A stretch of DNA of 64,000 nucleotides, from positions 310,001 through 374,000 of the forward strand of contig JAWHQI010000507.1 of NCBI GenBank assembly GCA_033032865.1, read 5' to 3'. The position numbers and the translations under genes are program-made. Every line of letters starts with the position of its first letter. The stretch's first letter is position 1. Below are positions 1 through 9,545 of this stretch, piece after piece. Source of the DNA: Dactylorhiza incarnata. Taxonomy: Eukaryota > Streptophyta > Magnoliopsida > Asparagales > Orchidaceae. The notes below the pieces were generated by a model. The model did no database searches. It was not told where the DNA came from and saw only the letters and a list, made by a program, of their open reading frames with translations.

Positions 1-143
1 AAAGTTTCTCTTAAGAGTAAAACAATCTATGATATCCCCCAGGTGTCTATCTACTTCACCTAGATTTGTCTGACCCCATTTCTATAACTAGTTTAGGAAG
101 AAATATATATTTCATAATAGTTGTTGATGATTACTCAAAGTCA
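1..143 (+). pseudogene. Copia integrase core fragment (TE0)
   Basis: Translation around 60-143 gives DPISITSLGRNIYFIIVVDD, the start of the Copia integrase catalytic core, where a second Asp follows the first in the D-D-E set. It is cut at 143 by the RTE LINE and resumes at 1537 after a duplicated target site. It is non-functional because it is interrupted and because the continuation has stops. Confidence 0.75.
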
Positions 144-403
144 CAACAACAACAACACTCAAGCCTTTATCCCACTATAGTGGGGTCGGCTATATGGATC
201 CTTTGTCTCCATTGCGCCCTATCTTTAATCATAGCCTCACCAATGCCTCAATACATCATATCTTTCCTTATAGTTTCATTCCAAGTTTTTTTTAGTCTAC
301 CCCTCCCCCGTTTAACATGTCTAGTGACTAAACTCTCACAACGCCTAACAGGTGCCTCTAATGGTCTCCTATATACATGCCCAAACCATCTTATACAAGC
401 TTC

Positions 404-694
404 TCACATCTTCTCTACAATTGGCGCCACTCCTGTCTTATCCCTGATATATTCATTCCTAATTTTATCTAGTCTCGTGTGACCACACATCCACCTAAGC
501 ATTCTCATCTCCACAACTCCCATTTTTTGCTCATGTACACCATTCACTGCCCAACACTCAGAACCGTAGAGCATTGCTGGCCTAATTGCAGTACGGTTAA
601 ACTTGCTTTTAAGTTTTAATGGCACTTTGCGATCACATAAGATCCCAGATGCGCCTCTCCACTTCAACCAACCTGCTTGGATTCTATGTATCAC
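404..694 (-). pseudogene. RTE LINE reverse transcriptase, C-terminal remnant
   Basis: The 96-codon frame contains [40 protein letters not shown] (read in pieces: AMLYGSECW, EMRMLRWMCG, TRLDKIRN), the conserved region after the RT fingers-palm in plant RTE elements. It has no catalytic core. The copy at 60642-61079 is the same stretch with few differences. It is a truncated relic inside the LINE insertion. Confidence 0.8.
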
Positions 695-719
695 ATCTTT
701 ATCTACACCTCGATCTTTT

Positions 720-955
720 TGAATTATCGATCCCAGATATTTAGATCACTCACTGCGGGAAATATCTTGGTCACCCAATTTAATGACGGGGTCATCTTAG
801 AGAGTTAGGGTTTGCACTGCGGGAAATATCTTGGTCACCTCGATCTTTTTTAATGACGTTTGTTCCGATCTTTTTTCCAAATATTTAGACCTTCACTGCG
901 GGAAATATCTTGGTCACCTCGATCTTTTTTTTTACTTATGCTGCTAATTTATATT
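720..955. repeat. Scrambled micro-duplications inside the LINE
   Basis: The phrase CACTGCGGGAAATATCTTGG occurs three times (about 747, 817 and 894), each linked to CTCGATCTTTTT-type sequence. Between the copies is CTTAGAGAGTTAGGGTTTGC (about 798), which also occurs at about 3840 in the RNase H-side sequence of TE0. The pattern looks like templated filler DNA from break repair or template switching, not a simple tandem repeat. Confidence 0.7.
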
Positions 956-965
956 TTGTGCAAGA

Positions 966-1286
966 CCAATGCTCTGGATGCTGAATGAAGGAAGCATGGT
1001 TATGTGCACATAAATCAAAATGGATTCTTGAGTCTGCCCTCTCTGATGTCTTTGGCTTTGATTTGAGGGCATGATTCCGCATCAAACGTGACGGTATAGG
1101 GGGCCACTATTTCAGTGGTAATCTGTGAGCAGCCACTTTGTGCATCTATTGTCAAAGGTTCGGTCTTTCTCCTCTGAGAGAAGCCACTTTGGGCATAGGG
1201 CCAAAGGTTAGGTCTGTTTCCAATCTTCCCCCGCCCATACCCCCAATGATTGGGGACTATATGGGTTCTGTTGTTGTTGTTGTTGT
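966..1286 (+). mobile_element. SINE-like repeat, copy 1
   Basis: A 321-bp unit starts CCAATGCTCTGGATGCTG and ends in (TTG)n after a hairpin of the form CCCCCAATGATTGGGG. It matches the copy at 3421-3741 almost base for base. It has no coding potential. The length, the tail and the dispersed copies fit a SINE. Pol III A and B boxes could not be firmly placed. The flanking ATATTTT on both sides may be a decayed target duplication. Confidence 0.6.
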
Positions 1287-1290
1287 ACCA

Positions 1291-1385
1291 TATTTTAAAA
1301 CTTGAATTATCTAGAAATTTAGCTTTCTCATCCACCCATTTAGTCTCTTGCAGACATAAAATATTTATCATTTTTTAATCATTGT
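1291..1385 (-). pseudogene. RTE LINE endonuclease N-terminal fragment
   Basis: On the minus strand the reading INILCLQETKWVDEKAKFLD matches the start of the AP-endonuclease (EEP) domain of plant RTE LINEs, where LQETKW carries the catalytic Glu. The domain breaks off at the SINE-like insertion and the rest is deleted. Confidence 0.75.
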
Positions 1386-1536
1386 ATCCACTGCTTCCAT
1401 CGTTTTTCTCGGTAGCATACATATTTTTCAACTTCCAAACCTAAGTCGATCACAAATCCTATGATCTACTTTTCTAGGACGCCTAATATGTAGATGCCTA
1501 ATATGTGAGGGCTCTTACATGATTACTCAAAGTTCA

Positions 1537-2160
1537 CATGCCTTTTTTTAAGAAGGTCTGATAACTTTGGAATTCTCACTATTTTTCTCAAGCAATTTTA
1601 GAAAAGATGACTACTTCAGTTGTCATGATCAGAAGATCATGTCATGAGACAAAATTTGAATCTCATATGATGAGAGAGTTTTGTAAATCCATGGGTATCA
1701 AACAATGCTTTTTCTCTCCTAGAACCCGACAATAAAATGGAGTTGCAGAGAGAATGAGCAGAATACTCGTAGAGGCATGTATGAGTTTACTAGTTGAAGC
1801 TAAAGTACATATGCATTTTTGAGCAGAAGCTATAAATAGTGTTTGCCATATGTTGAACAAGGCCTTAATCCACAAAATGCTTTAGAAGACTCCTTATGAG
1901 CTTCTAAAAGGAAGGATTATAAATATTGCACATTTTAGAGTATTTGAATGCATTTAATTTATTTTAAATAATGGTAAGTCACATCTGACTAAGTTTGAAG
2001 TCAAAGCCGATGAAGGAATATTCCTTGAATATTTCTCCACCTGCAAGACATATGTGTTATAACAAGAAAACCCTGTGTTAAAGAGTATGTTCAGATTTCT
2101 CTTGATGAATCTAACATTTTCTGTGAGGAAAAAAATCCCTCTTATATAGTCTTGTAGATG
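1537..2160 (+). pseudogene. Copia integrase, C-terminal half (TE0)
   Basis: The piece resumes after the LINE target duplication. Recognisable parts are CKSMGIKQCFSPRT, then NGVAERMSRILVEA at about 1735-1780 (the catalytic Glu of the D-D-E triad), then KALIHKMLEKTPYELLKG-type text near 1860-1905. In-frame stops and frame changes break it repeatedly. It belongs to the same integrase that begins at 1-143. Confidence 0.7.
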
Positions 2161-2499
2161 GAAAGGATATCCTCATGAAAGGAAGATGAAGGTCAAGCTA
2201 CTAAAAATAGCTGCTCAACAACAGAAGAAAGTGAAGATGAAAAAACAACAAATCAACCGGCAAAGAAGGATGAAATTGCTAATGACGTTATTGTAGAAGA
2301 TGCCTTAGTTTTAGAAGCTAAAGAAGCCACCGAGGTTGAAGATACTATAAAAGTTGTTGAAGGAGAAACTCAAGATAATCTTCCAACACAACTACCTATA
2401 ACCTACAAATACGTCAAGGATCATCCTCTACATCAAGTAATTGGGAATCTGCAGGATCCAGTCAAAACTAGAGCATGTACACCTAATGAAATGTTATTT

Positions 2500-3360
2500 T
2501 GTTATTTCATTTCACAGGTTGAACCGAAAACATTTGAGGAAGCAATTGATGATCCCCAATGGATCGTTGTTATGCAAGAGGAGTTGGAACAACTTGAAAG
2601 ACAACATATATGAAAGTTGGTAGAAAAGCCAAAGCATGGTCCTGTGATCGGTACCAAGTAGATCTTTAGGAACAAACTAGACCCAAATAGTGTGGTCATA
2701 AAGAACAAGATTAGACTTGTAACTCAAGACTATAAGCAAGAGGATGAGATTGACTATGATCAAACCTTTACTCCTGTAGTTAGACTTGATGCTATAAGAC
2801 TCTTCTTAGCTTATGCAGCATACTATAGTTTCAAAGCATATCAAATGGATATGTAAAGTGCATTCCTCAATGGAAAATTGCAAGAGGAAGTGTATGTAGC
2901 ACCACCTCTTTTGTCTATAAGTTAGATAAACCCTATATGGTCTCAAGCAAACACCTAGAGCTTGGCATGCGACCCTATTCATTTTGTCTTGGAGAACCAC
3001 TTCATCAAGATAAAAGCGGATAATATTCTATTTACTAGGAAATATAAGAACAAACTCTTAATAATTCAAATCTATGTAAATTTTTGGAAGCTTAGATGAT
3101 AAATTTTTCACTAGATTTGTCAATTTAATGCAAAATAAGTTTGAAATGAGCAACATGAGAGAATTGAACTTTTTCTTAGGTCTTAAGGTTGAGTTGTCTG
3201 ATGAAGACATCTTCATTAGCCAGCCCAAATGCATTAAGAAAATCCTAAAGAATTTTGAAATGGAGACTGCTTCCCCTTTTAAGATCTATGACAACTAATA
3301 CTGTTATTGATAATGATGAGAATGATAAAACTATAGATTCTAAACTCAATAGATTTATCA
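2500..3360 (+). pseudogene. Copia reverse transcriptase remnant (TE0)
   Basis: The pieces in order are VEPKTFEEAIDDPQW (about 2520), RNKLDPNSVVIKNKIRLVTQ (about 2670), DYDQTFTPVVRLDAIRLF (about 2750), AFLNGKLQEEVYVAPP (about 2860), and NKFEMSNMRELNFFLGLKVE (about 3130). All are landmarks of Copia RT. The catalytic YVDD is ruined: the region near 3075 reads as a frameshifted IYVN. Multiple stops show it is dead. Confidence 0.8.
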
Positions 3361-3420
3361 TTGGCTCACTACTGTATCCAACAACAAGTTGGCCAAACAT
3401 TATATTCTAATTGTGCTTCA

Positions 3421-3741
3421 CCAATGCTCTGGATGCTGAATGAAGGAAGCATGGTTATGTGCACATAAATCAAAATGGATTCTTGGGTTTGCCCTCTCTG
3501 ATGTCTTTGGCTTTGATTTGAGGGCATGATTCCGCAGCAAACGCGATGGTATAGGGGGCCACTATTTCAGTGGTACTCTGTGAGCAGCCACTTTGTGCAT
3601 TTATTGTCAAAGGTTAGGTCTTTCTCCTCTGAGAGAAGCCACTTTGTGCATAGTGCCAAAGGTTAGGTCTGTTTCCAATCTTCCCCCGCCCATACCCCCA
3701 ATGATTGGGGGCTATATGGGTTCTGTTGTTGTTGTTGTTGT
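3421..3741 (+). mobile_element. SINE-like repeat, copy 2
   Basis: The same 321-bp unit as 966-1286, inserted in the Copia RT/RNase H gap of TE0. The flanks TGTGCTTCA on the left and TGTGCTCGA on the right could be a 9-bp target duplication with two mismatches. The 3' end is a GC hairpin followed by (TTG)n. Confidence 0.65.
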
Positions 3742-3779
3742 GTGTGCTCGATTCAAGTCTCAGCAAAGAAATCTCATTT

Positions 3780-4330
3780 CACTCATGTACATTGAATCCT
3801 AAGGTACTTGAAAGAGGCTCCAAGACTTAGATTATGGTATCTTAGAGAGTTAGGGTTTGCACTAATTGGCCATTCAGATGTAGACTATGCAAGATGCATA
3901 ATTGATAAGAAGACACATTAGGAACCTACCAATTCCTTGACTCAAGATTGGTTTCATGGAGTAGCAAGAAGCAAAGTACTGTCTCCACCTCCACTGCTGA
4001 AGCTTAGTTCATAGCTGCTGGAAGTTGCTGTGCACAAATACCGTGGATCAAAAATCTAATACATGGCTATTTGTACGACCTAACCAAAATCCTTATTTAC
4101 TGTGATAACGCTATTGCTATATCTATTTCATCTATTCCAGTGTGCTTCACAGTTGAACAAAGCACATTGAAATAAAACATCACTCCACATGGACCATGTG
4201 GAAAAGGGCAGCATCTCAATTGAATTCATTCCAACTGAGAAGCAAATTGTTGAAATTCTCACCAAACCCTTGAATGAAATGAAATTAACTTATTTCATTA
4301 ATTAGCTTGGAATGCTGGACAACATGAAAT
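3780..4330 (+). pseudogene. Copia RNase H remnant (TE0)
   Basis: The segment contains YLKEAPRLRLWYLRELGFALIGHSDVDYA-like text in pieces (HSDVDYA at about 3868), a cut SWSSKKQSTVSTSTAEAEF-type motif near 3960-4010, then IKTLITV..ITLL near 4090 and the exit HHSTWTMWKRAASQLNSFQLRSKLL-like frame. The order and wording match Copia RNase H, including the D and E of its active site. It is frameshifted and contains stops. Confidence 0.65.
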
Positions 4331-5129
4331 CAATGAACTAAAAATAGACCAAGTTCTTTTTGAAATCAGACTTTGCATGCTTATTCTTATTTATATATAA
4401 CATAGCTTATGATAATTGGAAATCAGTTTGTATAATCAACCAACAATAGATAATATAATGAGACGAGAAACATAAAAGTTTTCCAAGCAGAAAGATAAAC
4501 TTCACCAGGATGAAACCTTGATCCTCTCATTTCAATTACCAAAAATTATCTACCTCAATCTGTGAAGTTCGATCTACGATTGTTGATCAACGATCATTGA
4601 TCATTGAATGACTCGCCAATCACTGATCGACGATCATCGAGCGCTGATCACTGAACGACTTGTCGATCGCTGATCGACTTCTCCATAAGCAGCGTCGATC
4701 GCTGATTGACTTCTCTATAAGCATAGCTGATCGTTGAGTGATGCTAACTGATTGTTAATCGCTGACAAACATTTCTCATTTACATTGTTCTAAACAATCT
4801 CTTTATTCTGTATCTTGCTCGAGACGATCGTTGATCATCGGTATCATGATCAATGATCGTTGTACGTAGTCCCCTCTACGACCGTGGATCGCCGATCGAA
4901 CTAAAAAAATTCTACTCTTTAATTTTCCTGCTGAGGCATTGATCGCTGACCGCCTTCTCTTTTCGATCGAAGATTCTTCTCTCTTATTCCAAAATTACCC
5001 CTCTTAACCAAAATTCTACTTAAGCATTTCGTTGGGCTGTGACCTAGTTGCGCTCACAAAATTCTCGTATCTTCCCTCCTGTTTGTCCTTCAAATTTTCT
5101 ATGCTCTTTGCAATTGGTCTGTGAATTCT
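4331..5129. other. Non-coding spacer of TE0, with GATC-rich block
   Basis: No gene is seen between RNase H and the 3' ORF. The notable part is 4556-4985, where GATC appears 19 times by eye in roughly 400 bases, as overlapping variants of CGATCATTGATCA, CGATCGCTGATCGACTT and similar. About two would be expected by chance. Part of the block is a degenerate tandem of GATCGCTGATCGACTTCTC (near 4655-4720). Confidence 0.6.
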
Positions 5130-5866
5130 AGTTTCGAGATTGAAGTAGCTTCATTCACTTCAGCTGAAGCTAACTTCCAATTTGTGGCGGTCCTTGTCAA
5201 AGAAGTTGGCCTGGAGTTCCTTCTATAGAAGAGAACCAAAATATTCATCCCAGAGTTGCTGCAACTTCACTCTTCTTTACAAATTCAAGACAACACCCTC
5301 TTGTGCACCATCTCTGAGGTGGGTGCTGATGAAGCTGAGTTTGAGCTTGTTGATGAAGAAGATGTTGTTGAAGGCCTCAGGCTCATGCGGTATGCAGGAG
5401 AAAAGTCCAACAATCTCAGGACTATGCACTTCCTTCAGAAGTTCAAATTACTGACCGATATCCCGTGCAAGGGCTTTCTGAGTAAGAAGTCTGCATATGA
5501 CTAAATCAACAAAGATTTGATAAAATTGATGACTACTGTGCTGCTGAGGAAGAAAATTGATTGGGCTGGAACCTTATTTACCTTTCTCTTTTACAAGATA
5601 AAGGACAAGAGGTTTGGTAGGATCCTTTCTCCTCCATCTCTTCTCCTGGCACCACCATGAATAGTGAAAAGGTTCTATCTGTTAGAACCTTGCAACTATG
5701 ACATAAGACAATTACCAAGTCTTTGCCAGGAGAACTCTTCCAACCATCTCTACACCCCCTGCCTCCACTTCTCAATCCAAAGATCCTCATACCGAGGTTT
5801 CCCCACCGTCTTTTGAGCTTCTCATTCTTTCCCCCTAAGCTTCTCCAGGTCATCCATCACATACTT
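5130..5866 (+). pseudogene. 3' ORF of SIRE-like element (TE0), 5' part
   Basis: The frame reads SFEIEVASFTSAEANFQFVA then a stop, then LHSSLQIQDNTLLCTISEVG (about 5265), then ADEAEFELVDEEDVVEGL (5325), KSAYD (5500) and KKIDWAGTLFTF (5555). The downstream FGRILSP near 5620 corresponds to YGRILSP in the 3' ORF of TE1 (about 37385), so both elements encode the same extra product. In SIRE-type elements this position carries an uncharacterised or so-called env-like ORF. No signal peptide or membrane segment was recognised, so the function is left open. Confidence 0.6.
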
Positions 5867-5945
5867 CACCACCACCGCCACCACCGCCACCACCACCGCC
5901 ACCACCACCACCACCACCACCACCGCCGCCACCACTGTCACCGCC
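5867..5945 (+). repeat. (CAC/CGC) microsatellite at TE0/TE1 junction
   Basis: An uninterrupted run of CACCAC and CACCGCC triplets, ending exactly where LTR-homologous sequence of TE1 starts (GTCTAGACAAGAAG at 5946). Sequence after the TE1 3' LTR (41520) resumes with ACACCACCAACACCAAC, so the run was part of the TE0 3' ORF before insertion. It may also have promoted loss of the start of the TE1 5' LTR. Confidence 0.75.
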
Positions 5946-7071
5946 GTCTAGACAAGAAGCCGTCTTGGTAAGCTCAACATTCTACTTGAAGAGTGTTATA
6001 GTAGTGAAGATCGTCTTGAAGACTCAAGTATTGTCTTGAAGACTCAAATATCATCTTGACTACTCAAATATAGTTCAGAATTCATATATAAATCAGAAAG
6101 AGCTCTTGTCGGTATGAAGACTCAAATGTCTTCGAGAAGAGATGAAATATCATCGAGACAATGCAAATGTCGTCGAGACAGATCAAGTCACGGAAATTCA
6201 AATGCTTGCCGCCTCCGATTGCGCCAATCAGATGAGAGCTTTAAGGAAAAAGTTTTTTTACGTATAGACTGATGGATTCGACCGTTATTGCTCAGAGTCA
6301 TATAAATACATATGAGATGTGAAATGTAAATCCTAATCCTGAATTCTAAATCCGTCGAATCAATCAAACAGTATTCTGAAGAACAACCGACAAATTCTAA
6401 TTTAGAGAAAATATTCAAAAGGAGACATTTACAAGATCAATTCAAGTGCTCATAAGATTGTTCAAGGTTATTCATTCTTAAATCTTTCTAGAGCAAGATA
6501 TTTATCTGATTTCTAAGTTCAGACAGACCAAGCTTTCAAAGAAGATTTTCTAATAATATCTTGCTGATCAAGGAAGGTTGTTATCATCTAGCCCAAGAAG
6601 ACTCTACTTTACAAGATCTATACTATTGAGTCTACTTCTGTTGTTGTAAACAAACCTTATAATTAATTCTGTTGTAGGATCTCCTTGAGATCTGAGGTAG
6701 GGTTCAAGGGTGAACCTGAGGTAGGGTTTTGCTATAAACAGATTCTGGGATAGAATCTGAGTTATAGGATTCTGAGGAAGGGGATCTGAGGTAGGGAATC
6801 AATTTGTATTTCTGAGGTAGGAGTCTTGGACTCTAAGTTGTATGATTTGGAAGATCTAAGTTTTTGGTGGAGTTTGCCTAGGCTAGCACACTGCTAGATA
6901 GGTTCAGTGGGAAAGTGGAGTACCCATACCGAGGAACCACTATAAATTGCTTTGTACTCTGTGTTGTGATTGGTTTTCTATGCTCATTATTTAAATTAGT
7001 TGCAAATAACTCAAAAAACCTTAAACACATATTCACTCATCTCTAGGTGGTTTATCATCTCTGTTCTTTCA
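5946..7071 (+). repeat. 5' LTR of TE1, truncated at its start
   Basis: It aligns with 40391-41519 of the 3' LTR, sharing the GTCTAGACAAGAAG start, the CGTCGAGAC-rich part near 6130, ATCTGAGGTAGGG repeats near 6690-6830, and CTAGGTGGTTTA.CATC..TGTTCTTT at the end. About 975 bases present at the start of the 3' LTR are absent. The end is fixed by the PBS that follows. Confidence 0.85.
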
Positions 7072-7072
7072 A

Positions 7073-7085
7073 TTGGTATCAGTGG
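7073..7085 (+). promoter_or_regulatory. Primer binding site of TE1
   Basis: TTGGTATCAGTGG lies two bases after the LTR end. It resembles the initiator-Met tRNA complement TGGTATCAGAGC used by most plant Copia elements, with one altered base in the core. Confidence 0.75.
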
Positions 7086-7153
7086 TAGGTTGTTCTTTAA
7101 AGAGCTTAACATCTTGAACAAGATCTACCAAAGGGATTTAAAGTTTATCCACC

Positions 7154-7875
7154 TTGACTTCGGGAGAGAATTACAAGGAACTATGTTCCATGAAGCTACC
7201 AGTCTGCAGAAAGGAAAATTTTGTCATATGGATGGAAAGGGCCAGATTGTTCATGGAAGCTTCTGATCCAAGGATTTTCATAGCAGTTGAAGAAGGCTCT
7301 TTTATTCCTTTGAAGGATTCCACCATTGATCCAAATCTGCAAGTTCCAAAGAAGTATACATATATGACCAATGATGAAATCATCCTGACCACCATGGATA
7401 AAAGAGCCAAGAATATCTTAGTCAGTGTCATAGATGAATCCACTTTTCAAAACTTTATTCGTTGCAAAACAACAAAGGAAATGTGGGATTCTCTAATAGT
7501 TTACATGAAAGGTACTGAGGAAGTAAGAGATGACAGAAAATCTCTTTTGAATCAAGAGTATGAAGCTTTCAGGTAGGAAAAGGACACCATTTCAGGCTGC
7601 TATGAAAAGTTCTTCAAGATTGTAAATGGATTCAAAACTTATGGAAGAGAGTTCTCCATCTACGATCTTAATGACAAGTTCTTGAGATCCCTGATATCAA
7701 AATTTGTGCAATAAGGGAGATGTGGAACTTGACTAACATGCAACCCAAGAATCTTTTTGGAAAGGTGTTGTCGCATGAATTGCAGTTAAATTCAAGGAAA
7801 GGTGAGGAGGAGACCTCCAAATCTTATTCCAAGGAAAAGACTGTAGCCCTCAAGACTGAAAGCTCTAGGAGCAGC
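7154..7875 (+). pseudogene. Copia Gag, N-terminal part (TE1)
   Basis: The frame at 7154-7576 has the features of Copia Gag: ENFVIWMERARLFMEASDP (about 7215-7270), the YTYMTNDEIILTTMDKRAKN stretch, and CKTTKEMWDSLIVYMKGTEE (about 7465-7525). It continues past a stop at 7576 with GYEKFFKIVNGFK..YGREFSIYDLNDKFLRSL and a Lys/Ser-rich tail. It is split at 7876 by the Gypsy array and resumes at 16744. The leading codon of the frame is TTG, so the true start is uncertain. Confidence 0.8.
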
Positions 7876-9545
7876 TGTAACGGCCCGAAGCCCGCCACAA
7901 TTTAAATCTTTCTTTCTAGCAGGTTTTTACAAAATTAAATAATGCAGTTAATCGGATCCCAGGAGTGGTACCATTAAAAGACATAAAAGTACTTGTATTT
8001 ATTCTCATAATTTACATGATGTCCATATTTACAGGAAAGACCAACATACAAAAGTGCATATCAAACTGAACTTTACAATACTAAAATACATTCTAACCCT
8101 CTGTCGAAATGTATCTTCCATTTGTTTCCTTTCATCCTCCGCAGGTCTCCTTCTAGTGGGGCCTAGCACGCTGGCGGTCTGATCCTAAAAAGAAAATTAA
8201 CATCTAATTAGTTTTAGAAAACTAAGTGAGATCCTTACCTCTTCGGCCATCCTACAGGAAAACACGAAGAGTCAGCTATAATAAGCAGTTATATAAATCT
8301 GAAAAACTGTATGAACATGAAAGTAGACAAGTAAAGTAAACTGGGGCACAGAACTGAGTAATTTCTGTTAATTCTGTTCGTATAGCTCATGCTAGTTCTT
8401 TTTCATGTTCAATTATCTTTCTTTCTTTTCGTTCTCTCGAAATACTGAGGGTCATTCTTAATCACATATCCGGGCCCATCAAATCAATGTCCATTCTAGG
8501 GCGCTCAACCGCGCAACAGGCTCTCATGCCTCCTAAATTGGACATTTCAGTATCAATTTCCGTGGGAGATCTACCCCTCCACTGGGTGCAGGAGTCTGAA
8601 GCTTACCCCCCTACTAGGCTGACCCTTAGTGTTTCGATGCGTCGACGCACTCTTTTCTTTTCTTATTCATTTCATTTTATTCCATTCATAAGTATAGGAA
8701 ATAATTATTTTAATTCCCCTCAGAATTTCTATCGCTTGCTAATCCATATTTAGCTTTTTAGCGATTTCATACATTTCAGTGATTTCCATTCTTCCACATT
8801 CTATATCAATATTCGAATGTATACGAAGTCAAAGCCGTAAGGACTCACCGCAGCTTTTCCTTTATCCTTGTCCTTCGCAGGATTCTCGTCGCGTCTATTT
8901 CCGGACGCCATCCTCTGCAGTATCAAGTAAATCATTTATATGGGGTTGCGTCTTTAAATAGCTACGAGTAGATTCCCTAAGATGGACACAACTACGATCT
9001 CGAGGAGTTGCCTAGGGAAGGACAAGCCTAGTGACTCCAATGAAACGTGTAAAAATCAGAATTTAAATGCTATGAAACTCCCACAAATCAGCCACTAGAC
9101 TTCTCAAAATTCAGCCAATACAAGATCTCAAGTGGGCATTTGTTTAGGGCTGATAATGACAATAACAAGGGTTGCTAACAGCAGCCCCAAGGGCTGTCAT
9201 TACAGTCCAAATTCAGCTAAAACAGTACTAAATCAGCAAGGGGCATAAGATAAACAGCAGTCCAGAAACAGCCAAACAGCCGGCCAACCACCAGCCAAAC
9301 AGCCGGCCAACCACCAGCTAAACAGCCGGCCAAGAGGAACAGCAGCCAGCTGACAAACATCAGCAAACAGGGACAGCAATAGCTAGGGTAAAAGGGATTA
9401 CAACAGGGGAAAAACAGCCACGAAATCTCCCCAATATCAAGACGAATAAAAGCCCTCTAAGTCACAACCTAAACAAGGGAATAAAAGAGGGAAAACCCTA
9501 GTTGCAAATCAGATTCCAGCCAACACCCCATCCCCTAATTGCTTT
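7876..9545 (-). repeat. Gypsy array LTR, copy A (3' portion only)
   Basis: It starts TGTAACGGCCCGAAGCCCGC (plus-strand view) and is near-identical to 11130-12800 and 14386-16079. It stops within ATTGCTTTT, where the full LTR goes on with ATAGCAAAACAATAAG. The missing part is about 660 bp at the LTR's 5' (U3) end. It contains the CAGCCGGCCAACCACCAGC triplicate. Confidence 0.88.
9270..9332. repeat. CAGCCGGCCAACCACCAGC minisatellite in LTR
   Basis: About three head-to-tail copies of a 19-bp unit, CAGCCGGCCAACCACCAGC. The equivalents in the other two LTRs are near 12530-12592 and 15808-15870. All three LTRs have the same copy number. Confidence 0.75.

Larger units (their letters stand above)
144..1518 (-). 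mobile_element. RTE-clade LINE, rearranged, with TSD
   Basis: The LINE lies on the minus strand. Its 3' end is at 144, with a (TTG)n tail (CAA repeats on the plus strand) preceded by the hairpin CCCACTATAGTGGG typical of plant RTE elements. Its 5' part is at 1291-1518. The target duplication is visible: ATGATTACTCAAAG occurs at 127-140 and again at 1519-1532, both inside the Copia integrase. The middle is missing (most endonuclease and RT), a SINE-like repeat sits at 966-1286, and the zone 700-955 is scrambled. A fuller copy of the same family is at 60376-61620. Confidence 0.85.
1..5945 (+). mobile_element. Outer SIRE-like Ty1/Copia element, left half (TE0)
   Basis: A decayed Copia element in the plus orientation. 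Going right it shows integrase (1-143 and 1537-about 2160), reverse transcriptase (about 2500-3360), RNase H (about 3780-4330), a non-coding spacer, and a 3' ORF (about 5130-5945). The order IN-RT-RH puts it in Copia. RT wording such as FLAYAAYYSFKAYQMDM and the extra ORF after RNase H fit the SIRE/Maximus lineage (family knowledge). Stops and frameshifts are everywhere, and the 5' LTR and gag lie outside the window. The 3' ORF breaks off at 5945 where TE1 begins and resumes at 41520. Confidence 0.75.

Noticed and set aside
5723..5971. 82-codon frame with a poly-His run
   Set aside because: The His run is the CACC microsatellite read in one frame; the flanks do not continue any protein.
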